This document shows, piece after piece, positions 8,597-15,873 of a DNA stretch of 40,407 nt. Position numbers and translations under genes: made by a program. How positions within the stretch are numbered: position 1 is the first letter of the stretch; every line of letters starts with the position of its first letter. This DNA comes from Urechidicola sp. (lineage in GTDB: Bacteria > Bacteroidota > Bacteroidia > Flavobacteriales > Flavobacteriaceae), in contig JAQRMW010000123.1 of the NCBI GenBank assembly GCA_028599075.1, positions 1 to 40,407 on the forward strand, written 5' to 3'. The notes below the pieces were generated by a model. The model was not told the origin of the DNA. It searched no databases and saw only the letters and a program-made list of their open reading frames with translations.

Positions 8597-9391
8597 ATGA
8601 AAATCAAGTCATTATTAAGCGTTTTATTGATGTTAAGTATTATTAGTTGTACAACTGATAAAAAAGAAAAAATTAATAGTACAGATGGTATCACCTAATT
8701 AGAAAATGATGTAGCAAAAAACACTTCTAAAGGCTATAAATTGATGCAAGAAAAATGTTTTCTCTGTCATTTTGAAATGCCAGATCCTTCTCGTAGAGAC
8801 CAGATGATTGCCCCTCCTTTTCTTAGAGTTCAAGAGCATTACAAACCAACTTATCCGAAAAAGGATGATTTTATAGTAGCTGTCATGGATATTATTAATA
8901 ATCCTTCTGTAGATAAAACTCTAATGCCAGGTGCTGTTAAGAAATTTAATTTGATGCCTAAAATAGTATATGATCAAGATGAACTTCGTTTGATTGTAGA
9001 AACTTTATACGATATGGATTATGGCGATTCACCTAAAATGAGAATGAATAAGCTTGACTTGACATTAAATAATGGTGAAAAGTGGAAGCTTTCTAAAAAA
9101 TCTATTGGACAAATAAATGAGATAGTAGCTAACTTAAATAGTTTTAAAGCTACCACCATTTCGGATTATAACAAGTTAGGGAAAGATATCTTTGACGAAG
9201 CTAAAATGATTATGTTAGACGAGTCTTATACTGGAGAATTGTGGGAGCAAATTCATGTATTCTTTAGTGGTGTTGAAGATAATATGCATTCATTAATAAG
9301 TGCAAAATCTATCGATAAAGCTGATGACGAGTTAACTATTTTAAAAGCTAAGTTTGATCAATTTCATGATTACTTTGAGCAAGAAAAATAA
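8597..9391 (+). pseudogene. Cytochrome c-like lipoprotein gene with an in-frame stop codon
   Basis: From ATG 8597 the frame encodes a lipoprotein signal with lipobox S-I-I-S-C18, then reaches a TAA at 8696-8698 (codon 34). The same frame continues without interruption to 9391. Codons 53-57 read C-F-L-C-H, a CxxCH haem c attachment motif, followed by 200 more residues with no second haem motif. Restored, the product would be 263 residues: an exported, lipid-anchored monohaem protein. Alone, the segment from ATG 8741 lacks any signal peptide, so haem could not be attached in the periplasm. This reads as one recent nonsense mutation; a base-call error is the alternative. The length of the domain beyond CxxCH is unusual and I do not recognise it. 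Confidence 0.75.
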
Positions 9392-9423
9392 GTCAACTTT
9401 TTAAAGTCGCAAATAAATTATTA

Positions 9424-11130
9424 TTACTTTTTTTTAGAAAACGTTTGAATTAACAATGCAAACAATATCACCAAGGTACATCCTATTAAGTTGAGCCATA
9501 AATAAGCGATATTAAAAACATCTATATAATCAAGATAAAAAAGTAGTAGCACACACATTTCACCTAAAATAGCTCCGATAAAAGTTGGAGTTCCTTTTAT
9601 CTTTTTAAAGAAAAAAGCAATGGCGAATACGCCTAGAATAGTTCCGTAAAACAAAGACCCTACAATATTTACCGCTTCAATTAAATTATCAAATAAAGAT
9701 GCAACGGAAGCAAAAATTAAGGCTATGATACCCCAACCAAATGTAAACCACTTAGACATTTTTAAATAATGTTTGTCTGATGCATCTGGTACATAAGAAC
9801 GTTTATAGATATCTATTAACGAAGTCGTTGCTAAGGCGTTTAATTCTGATGCAGTTGAAGACATGGCCGCAGAAAAGATAACTGCCAATAACAAACCTAT
9901 CAAACCAATTGGTAGATGTTGTGTTACAAAAGAAATAAACACATAATCAGAATCTTCAGTTTCTAGCTTAATATTTTCATTTTCAGATACTCTTTCTATT
10001 AATTCTTTTGCTTCAGATCGCAAATACTTTTCTTCTTTAAGCAATCCATTCATAGTAGCAACTGCTGATGTATTATCAACTCCTGCATTTTTATTTTCAA
10101 CCACTTTATAAATAGCATCCTGCTTTTTATGAGCAACTTCGTCCAATGCCATTTCCATCGCACTGTATTCATTAGCAAAATTGGATTTTTTTACAATCTC
10201 TACATTAGATTTATTGAAATGTAGTGGTGCATCATTGAACTGATAAAACACAAACATCATGATACCGACAAACAAAATAGCAAATTGCATAGGTACTTTA
10301 AAAAGTCCGTTGAACAGTAAGCCTAACCTAGATTGAGTTAAAGATTTTCCCGATAAATAGCGTTGCACTTGTGATTGATCTGTTCCAAAATAAGATAAGA
10401 ACAAAAAGGTTCCACCCAACAATGCCGACCAAATATTATACCGATTCGATAAATCGAACTCAAAATCTACTACATTTAATTTCCCCATATTACCTGCAAT
10501 ATCAACTGCATCAGAAAATGAAATTCTAGGTGGCAACTTTGCTACAATAATTAAAAATGCAACAAACATTCCGCTCAATATCACAATCATTTGCTGCTTT
10601 TGTGTTTGACTCACAGCGTTTGTTCCTCCAGAAACAGTATAAATAATTACTAATGCACCAATCAATAAATTGGTGATATTTAAATTCCATCCCAAAATAG
10701 ATGACAAGATAATAGATGGTGCAAAAATGGTCAATCCTGCTGCCAAACCTCTTTGAACCAAAAATAAAATTGCGGTTAGTGAACGTGTTTTTAAATCAAA
10801 ACGACCTTCTAAAAATTCGTAGGCTGTATAGACTTTTAAATTGTAAAATCTTGGCAAAACGAAAATACAGAGGATGATTATCGCAATGGGTAATCCAAAA
10901 TAAAATTGGGCGAATCGCATTCCGTCATCATAGGCTTGACCCGGTGTAGATAAAAAAGTAATAGCGCTTGCTTGGGTTGCCATTACTGACAATCCGATGG
11001 TATACCAAGGCAACGTTTGCTCACCTCTCAAAAATGATTCTGTGGTATTTACACTACGAGTTTTCCATACACCATAGAATACAATTAGTAATAAAATTCC
11101 GACAAGAATAGTCCAATCTATAATATGCAT
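9424..11130 (-). CDS. Sodium:solute symporter (SSS family)
   Basis: 568 residues with about 13-14 membrane segments, as in the SSS family that couples Na+ entry to uptake of sugars, sialic acid or similar solutes. Supporting motifs are ESFLRGEQTLPWYTIGLSVMAT near residue 31 and YFGTDQSQVQRYLSGKS near 245. A soluble insertion of about 100 residues (around 300-400) lies before the later helices (GLIGLLLAVIFSAAMSSTASELNAL). The substrate cannot be told from sequence. Its ATG overlaps the stop codon of a 38-residue membrane peptide (TAATG). A PIG-L deacetylase gene lies upstream; uptake of a deacetylated sugar is a possible, unproven link. Confidence 0.9.
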   Translation of the reverse strand: MHIIDWTILVGILLLIVFYGVWKTRSVNTTESFLRGEQTLPWYTIGLSVMATQASAITFLSTPGQAYDDGMRFAQFYFGLPIAIIILCIFVLPRFYNLKVYTAYEFLEGRFDLKTRSLTAILFLVQRGLAAGLTIFAPSIILSSILGWNLNITNLLIGALVIIYTVSGGTNAVSQTQKQQMIVILSGMFVAFLIIVAKLPPRISFSDAVDIAGNMGKLNVVDFEFDLSNRYNIWSALLGGTFLFLSYFGTDQSQVQRYLSGKSLTQSRLGLLFNGLFKVPMQFAILFVGIMMFVFYQFNDAPLHFNKSNVEIVKKSNFANEYSAMEMALDEVAHKKQDAIYKVVENKNAGVDNTSAVATMNGLLKEEKYLRSEAKELIERVSENENIKLETEDSDYVFISFVTQHLPIGLIGLLLAVIFSAAMSSTASELNALATTSLIDIYKRSYVPDASDKHYLKMSKWFTFGWGIIALIFASVASLFDNLIEAVNIVGSLFYGTILGVFAIAFFFKKIKGTPTFIGAILGEMCVLLLFYLDYIDVFNIAYLWLNLIGCTLVILFALLIQTFSKKK

Positions 11131-11246
11131 TAGGCGTATTTTTTAGTAAATAAGGTGAATAATATGACTAACACAATTTGGAAAATCAACACAAATAAAT
11201 AGAGCTGATTCCATGTTTTAAAAATTGGTGGTTTCTCTTCTTTCAT
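11130..11246 (-). CDS. 38-residue single-span membrane peptide coupled to the symporter
   Basis: This ORF is shorter than usual gene-calling cut-offs. It reads MKEEKPPIFKTWNQLYLFVL and continues with a hydrophobic helix of about 20 residues and a short basic tail. Its stop TAA shares bases with the symporter ATG (TAATG), the signature of translational coupling. A charged N-terminus, one helix and a K-K-Y end are what a small transporter subunit would show. Small partner proteins are known for some SSS transporters (for example YhdT with PanF); homology to those is not claimed. The real-gene call rests on the overlap, composition and intact frame. Confidence 0.7.
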   Translation of the reverse strand: MKEEKPPIFKTWNQLYLFVLIFQIVLVILFTLFTKKYA

Positions 11247-11279
11247 TATTTTTTATTGTTTAAGCGTTGAGTTGTTTTT
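11247..11279. repeat. 33-bp direct repeat, copy 1 (upstream of the 38-residue gene)
   Basis: Immediately before the start of the small membrane peptide (minus strand). It matches 11745-11777 with 31 of 33 bases identical; the differences are C/T at 11265 and G/A at 11271. Both copies lie within a few bases of a start codon, so the upstream region appears duplicated. Confidence 0.8.
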
Positions 11280-11282
11280 TGT

Positions 11283-11741
11283 TTAGTTTATTCTACTTTT
11301 TTGTGAATCACTACTTAATTTAATAAAAGTAAAAAAGTTCGTTGTATAAAATATTGCAAATACAAGTAGTCCAAATCCAATACTTTCTAATAAGTCAACA
11401 ACACCTAATTCTTTAGAGGTAAAAAATAAACCAAAGAAAGTTCCGAAAACTATTGTAAGAACTATTCCGATTATTATTACTTTTTGAGTTGTTAATTTAT
11501 TTTTCTGTGAGAATAAGTTGAATGTTGGTAAGATTATCAAAAACTGTATTAATGACACAAAAACAAAAAATAATCCAATTATGAATAAATTTGATATTGC
11601 AAAATGTTCTAATTCAGAAAATTCCTTTTCAGTCAATTGATTCTTAATTCCCAAAAACTCACTTTCAAGTTTCATAATCAGATAAATACTGATTGTCCCC
11701 ACAGTCAATGAAATCAAATGTATCAATAATCTATTTTTCAT
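11283..11741 (-). CDS. Hypothetical four-helix membrane protein
   Basis: 152 residues with four predicted membrane segments at about 7-23, 50-72, 87-108 and 115-135, and a charged stretch (ESEFLGIKNQLTEKEFSELE) after the first. I do not recognise the family. The gene lies between the PIG-L deacetylase and the symporter unit, and a 33-bp sequence occurs both directly upstream of it and directly downstream. This suggests it was inserted or duplicated into the locus together with its leader. It probably shares the minus-strand transcript. Confidence 0.65.
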   Translation of the reverse strand: MKNRLLIHLISLTVGTISIYLIMKLESEFLGIKNQLTEKEFSELEHFAISNLFIIGLFFVFVSLIQFLIILPTFNLFSQKNKLTTQKVIIIGIVLTIVFGTFFGLFFTSKELGVVDLLESIGFGLLVFAIFYTTNFFTFIKLSSDSQKSRIN

Positions 11742-11744
11742 TTA

Positions 11745-11777
11745 TATTTTTTATTGTTTAAGTGTTGAATTGTTTTT
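11745..11777. repeat. 33-bp direct repeat, copy 2 (upstream of the four-helix gene)
   Basis: Partner of 11247-11279 (31/33 identical). The two copies bracket the hypothetical four-helix gene. Confidence 0.8.
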
Positions 11778-11854
11778 ATTTGTTCTCGATACTATTTTCT
11801 CCTAATGGTCGAAAATCACTCGAACTGACGAATATTTACTATTTACTTTAATTT

Positions 11855-11925
11855 GTCATTCCGCACTTGATGCGGAATCCATTTTTATGTTTTAACTCTC
11901 TGGATTCCCGCTTTCGCGAAAAAGA
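11855..11925. repeat. Dispersed palindromic repeat of flavobacterial type
   Basis: The segment begins GTCATTCCGCACTTGATGCG and ends in GAC. It contains a hairpin (TTCCGCA/TGCGGAA) and a second part, TGGATTCCCGCTTTCGCG, whose closing arm is degenerate (GAAAAAGAC where GGGAATGAC would complete the palindrome). Sequences of this style are common between genes in this family. It sits downstream of the PIG-L gene and could act as a transcription boundary. Copy number in this genome cannot be seen from one window. Confidence 0.6.
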
Positions 11926-11933
11926 CATTATTG

Positions 11934-14462
11934 CTAATTTTTTATCTCTTGTTCATTGCCATTCTTACCAACAGACAACAAATTAGTGTACAATCTAAAT
12001 GCTCCCGGAACACCTGCTGGCAATTCTCTAAAGAAACTCAAACCTGTATAAATAAAATAACCTTTACCATATTTTGCTACTAATAAGCTTCCTTTTTTAG
12101 CCGATTCTCCTTTGTCGTTCATAGATAATATTGGGGTGAATTCACTTCCCCACTCATCCGGAAAATACAATCCTCGTTCTTGCACCCATCCTTCAAAATC
12201 TTTTTCAGTAATTTTATTCGGAAATTGCATCACTTCATTTTCTGGAGCTAAAATCTTTACTTCAGAGTTTTCGTCTGTCACTCTATCTCTAGATAATTTT
12301 AATTTCAAAGGTGATACTTCATCTACTTTTAGGGCATGACTAGTATTGTATTGCACCATCAATGTCCCACCATTATTCACATATTCATGCAAATATTCTT
12401 GATAGTAATTGGTTCTATCATTGGTATTATAAGCGCGAATTCCTAATATAACTGCATCAAAGTTTTTGAGCCTTTCTAAAGAAATATCTTTTTCATTCAG
12501 CTCAACAACCGTATAACCAACCTGACGTAAACTCGCTGGTATCTCATCTCCTGCTCCTTGAATATATCCAATCAATTGCCCCTTCTTTTGGATGTCTAAT
12601 CTCACAATTTTATTTTCTGATGGCATCAAAACAGATTGAAAAGGAATGTGATCATAATCAATCTCAACCAAAGCATCCGTATAAATTTTGTTTCCGATGG
12701 TGACCATCGGAGTAATTTTTCCTTCGCTTTGATTTGCTGGTGGAGTCATTTTAAAAGTAACTGTTTGTTCTGCTCCCTTTTTGTCAATAGAAATAACATG
12801 GTATTTTGGACTCACTTCCCATCCTTGAGGATATGCTAATTCAACTTTTCCTGAAATATTAGACTTTCCAGATTTTACAACCACCGATACATCTTTTGGG
12901 TTATCATCAGAAAATATTAAAACTTTGTCCGTAACATTCGCTGTAACTTCTGGCACAATTTCAAATGGCTTGTACATCTCTCCTTTAACTGGGTCGTTGT
13001 ATTTATAAACAATATCTTTATCAAACTGAAATGAATATCCATCAAAATCAATTATAAAATTTGCACGTAATAGATGGGGTGCATTTGGCAAACCAATCAA
13101 TTTTTCATCATCTACGCGATACATTCCTAAAGTTCCTTTTTTTGTCAACCAATACGGACTTGTATATGACATATCAATAGGTACAAACCCTTTCATCTCA
13201 TATTTTCGTGGAATATTATTTTCTAAATCTACAGCAGGATTTTCAGTAATATTTAATGGTGATAAACTCATCGACCTTAATTTCATAGGGAAATCACTTC
13301 TATTAATTGCCTCAATAGAAACAGTAAATTCGCTATTTCTCGTTGCAGATGATTCATTGGCTACCGCTTCTAAATATAAGCCTGTACATGCCAAAATTAT
13401 TTTCTTTAATTCTTTTGATTTTTGGTTTTTCCAATGTTCATCTTCTAAATCTTGAATCAATTTAAAAGCTTTTATCAATTCTGAAACACTCGCTGATGGA
13501 TTTGTAAAATCAAAATCAGATTCTACTTTGTGCAATATTTTGCCGATAGCTTCCCCTCCACTCACACGAGACCAAGTGGTATTTACACCTTCAAATACAT
13601 TTGATTTATCTGTTGGCATTTCGCCTTTTACCAATTCTAAATATTCTAAGTCAGCTCCTCGAGTACCAGTTCTTCCAAAACCTTGACTCTTATGCATACT
13701 TCTACTCAAACCAGATATTTCGGTATTTGATAATCCTACCGAAGGGTAATACGTTCCTATATCTACAGACAATAATTTATCCTTATTAGCTTTCTCAAAT
13801 TTTTCTCTACTTCCGTAAAACCACCAATGTGTATTAAAAAATTCACGTTTAGGTTGCCATACATCATGCGTTTCTAACTGCTCTGGATATTTACTTGTAT
13901 CACCCGCTAAGTCAAAAGCCATAGCACTTAATACTGCTGATGAAGTGTGATGCCCATGTGTTTTACCAAAAGTGCTTTTTTTATTACTAAATCGGTTAAT
14001 AATAATATCCGGTTTAAATTTTCGTATTGCTAAAACAACATCACCTAATACTTCTTCTTCATTCCAAATAGCCAACGTTTCATCTGGATGTTTTGAATAT
14101 CCAAAATCATTGGCACGTGTAAAAAATTGTTCTCCTCCATCTGTTCTTCTTGCCGCTAACAATTCTTGCGTACGAATTACACCCAACAATTCTCTAATTT
14201 CTGATCCAATTAAATTTTGACCTCCATCACCTCTAGTCAATGATAAATAAGCAGTTCTTACTTTTACATCATTGGCGAAATAAGAAATTAACCCTGTATT
14301 TTCATCATCTGGATGTGCCGCTATATACAAGACCGATCCTAAAAAGTTTAACTTTTTTATGGATTCATGAATTTCTGAAGCAGTTGGTTTTTGTGGGGCT
14401 TGAGCTTTTGTAGGTATCGATAAAAGTAATACAGCACAAAATAAGAGTAGAATGCGATTCAT
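11934..14462 (-). CDS. Secreted PIG-L family deacetylase with C-terminal accessory domains
   Basis: 842 residues with a signal peptide (MNRILLLFCAVLLLSIPTKA). The PIG-L/LmbE zinc deacetylase domain covers about 40-300: AAHPDDENTG at 48-57 and the third metal ligand in THGHHTSSAVL near 170. A middle region (about 500-610) resembles an NEW3-like beta-sandwich (KVELAYPQGWEVSP). The last ~220 residues are glutamine-amidotransferase-like (FDAVILGIRAYNTNDR, NNGGTLMVQYNTSHA). PIG-L enzymes remove N-acetyl groups from amino sugars; the exported form and neighbouring symporter point to extracellular glycan use, which is inference. It starts 246 bp from dnaN on the opposite strand. Confidence 0.88.
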   Translation of the reverse strand: MNRILLLFCAVLLLSIPTKAQAPQKPTASEIHESIKKLNFLGSVLYIAAHPDDENTGLISYFANDVKVRTAYLSLTRGDGGQNLIGSEIRELLGVIRTQELLAARRTDGGEQFFTRANDFGYSKHPDETLAIWNEEEVLGDVVLAIRKFKPDIIINRFSNKKSTFGKTHGHHTSSAVLSAMAFDLAGDTSKYPEQLETHDVWQPKREFFNTHWWFYGSREKFEKANKDKLLSVDIGTYYPSVGLSNTEISGLSRSMHKSQGFGRTGTRGADLEYLELVKGEMPTDKSNVFEGVNTTWSRVSGGEAIGKILHKVESDFDFTNPSASVSELIKAFKLIQDLEDEHWKNQKSKELKKIILACTGLYLEAVANESSATRNSEFTVSIEAINRSDFPMKLRSMSLSPLNITENPAVDLENNIPRKYEMKGFVPIDMSYTSPYWLTKKGTLGMYRVDDEKLIGLPNAPHLLRANFIIDFDGYSFQFDKDIVYKYNDPVKGEMYKPFEIVPEVTANVTDKVLIFSDDNPKDVSVVVKSGKSNISGKVELAYPQGWEVSPKYHVISIDKKGAEQTVTFKMTPPANQSEGKITPMVTIGNKIYTDALVEIDYDHIPFQSVLMPSENKIVRLDIQKKGQLIGYIQGAGDEIPASLRQVGYTVVELNEKDISLERLKNFDAVILGIRAYNTNDRTNYYQEYLHEYVNNGGTLMVQYNTSHALKVDEVSPLKLKLSRDRVTDENSEVKILAPENEVMQFPNKITEKDFEGWVQERGLYFPDEWGSEFTPILSMNDKGESAKKGSLLVAKYGKGYFIYTGLSFFRELPAGVPGAFRLYTNLLSVGKNGNEQEIKN

Positions 14463-14677
14463 TAGTTAGTGTTTGGTTCTTGTTAGTCGAACAAAACTAA
14501 CAGTTTTAAATCAATAGTCTTTTTTATAGATGAAACTTAACAATTATTTATGATTTTATCCAGTCATCAAAACCTGTATAATAGAGCTGCACTAGCTATA
14601 CACAAAGGTGTACAAAGAAAGAATTCTATTCAATCAATTTGTTTATAAATTCATTTCCGTATCACACTTATTTAGAA

Positions 14678-14685
14678 TATATTTG
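14678..14685 (+). promoter_or_regulatory. -7 box of dnaN
   Basis: TATATTTG is an exact TAnnTTTG match, 23 bp before the dnaN ATG. No good -33 box is seen at the usual distance. Confidence 0.55.
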
Positions 14686-14708
14686 TATTCTTATTAAAAT
14701 AAAACCAG

Positions 14709-15827
14709 ATGAAATTTATAGTATCAAGTTCTCAACTTTTAAAGCAACTACAAGTGTTAGGAGGCGTTATAAATAATAACAACACCTTACCAATTTTAGA
14801 TAACTTTTTGTTTGAATTAGACACCAACCAATTAAAAATTACGGCGTCAGATTTAGAAACAACAATGAGTTCTACAATAGAGGTTGAATCAGATTCTAAA
14901 GGAGCTATTGCAGTTTCTGCTCGTTTATTGTTAGATACTTTAAAAACTTTTCCTGACCAACCGTTGACATTTAAAACGGAAGAGAACAGCACGATTGAAA
15001 TCAGTTCGAGTCAAGGAAAATATGACATGGCTTATTTTAGTGGCGATGAATTTCCGAAGGCTGTGGCTTTAGCTTCTCCAAGTAAAACAGTATTGAATGG
15101 TGGCATTTTAGCTACGGCAATTTCTAAAACTATTTTTGCTGCTGGTAACGATGATTTACGCCCAGTAATGAGTGGCGTGTTTTTTCAATTTAGCCCGGAG
15201 AGTTTAACTTTTGTTGCTACCGATGCGCACAAATTAGTAAAATATACACGTACAGATGTAACTGCTGATGAAGTGGCAGAATTCATTATGCCCAAAAAAC
15301 CTTTGAACTTATTAAAAGGAATTTTAGGAAGTTCTGATAGTGATGTTACTATTGAATACAACAACTCAAACGCCAAGTTTGTTTTTGACAATGTGGTGTT
15401 AGAATGTAGATTGATTGATGGAAAATATCCAAACTATGAAGCGGTAATCCCGAAAGAGAATCCAAATAAATTAACAGTTGACAGAGGTGCGTTTTTAAAT
15501 TCTACAAGACGTGTGTCTATTTTCTCTAGTAAGACTACCCATCAGATTCGTTTAAAAATGGCGGGGACTGAATTAAACATATCTGCCGAAGATATTGACT
15601 ATTCAAATAAAGCAGATGAGCGTTTAAATTGCGAATACCAAGGAGACGATATGCAAATAGGTTTTAACTCTCGTTTTTTAACTGAGATGTTGAGTAACTT
15701 AGAGTCTGCCGAAGTCGTTATTGAAATGTCTTTACCAAATAGAGCAGGTATCTTAACTCCAGTAGATGGTACAGATGAAGGTGAGCAAATTACTATGCTA
15801 GTAATGCCTGTGATGTTGAATAACTAA
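14709..15827 (+). CDS. dnaN: DNA polymerase III sliding clamp (beta subunit)
   Basis: 372 residues, the normal clamp length, with three clamp domains. It starts MKFIVSSSQLLKQLQVLGGV, has LRPVMSGVFFQ and ATDAHKLVKYT in the middle, and ends ITMLVMPVMLNN, matching the C-terminal M-P-M region that forms part of the partner-binding pocket. The clamp tethers replicative polymerase to DNA and recruits repair factors. Its last 183 bp (codon 313 to stop) are duplicated at 28857-29039, and the gene's natural downstream terminator lies beyond that second copy. The 3' end is therefore the attachment site of an integrated element, and this gene's final ~54 codons probably come from the element. Confidence 0.97.
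   Translation: MKFIVSSSQLLKQLQVLGGVINNNNTLPILDNFLFELDTNQLKITASDLETTMSSTIEVESDSKGAIAVSARLLLDTLKTFPDQPLTFKTEENSTIEISSSQGKYDMAYFSGDEFPKAVALASPSKTVLNGGILATAISKTIFAAGNDDLRPVMSGVFFQFSPESLTFVATDAHKLVKYTRTDVTADEVAEFIMPKKPLNLLKGILGSSDSDVTIEYNNSNAKFVFDNVVLECRLIDGKYPNYEAVIPKENPNKLTVDRGAFLNSTRRVSIFSSKTTHQIRLKMAGTELNISAEDIDYSNKADERLNCEYQGDDMQIGFNSRFLTEMLSNLESAEVVIEMSLPNRAGILTPVDGTDEGEQITMLVMPVMLNN
15645..15827. repeat. Left attachment repeat: dnaN 3' end, used by the intact gene
   Basis: 183 bp identical to 28857-29039 except T versus A at 15662/28874, the third base of Gly318 (synonymous). The match begins at GACGATATGCAAATAGG and ends at the last base of the TAA stop. The sequences on both outer sides are unrelated. 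An identity ending exactly at the stop codon is what an element carrying a repair copy of the gene end would leave. Confidence 0.92.
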
Positions 15828-15840
15828 GGTGAAACTAATA

Positions 15841-15873
15841 AAAATGCATAGCTTAATTACTATGCTTTTTTAT
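15841..15873. terminator. Bidirectional terminator at the left element border
   Basis: The stem GCATAG (15846-15851) pairs with CTATGC (15860-15865) around an 8-base loop, with A-runs on the left and T-runs on the right, so it can work on both strands. It follows the dnaN stop by about 18 bp and replaces the native terminator now at 29074. The TAA of the minus-strand nuclease-ATPase gene (15853-15855) lies inside the loop. Confidence 0.75.
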
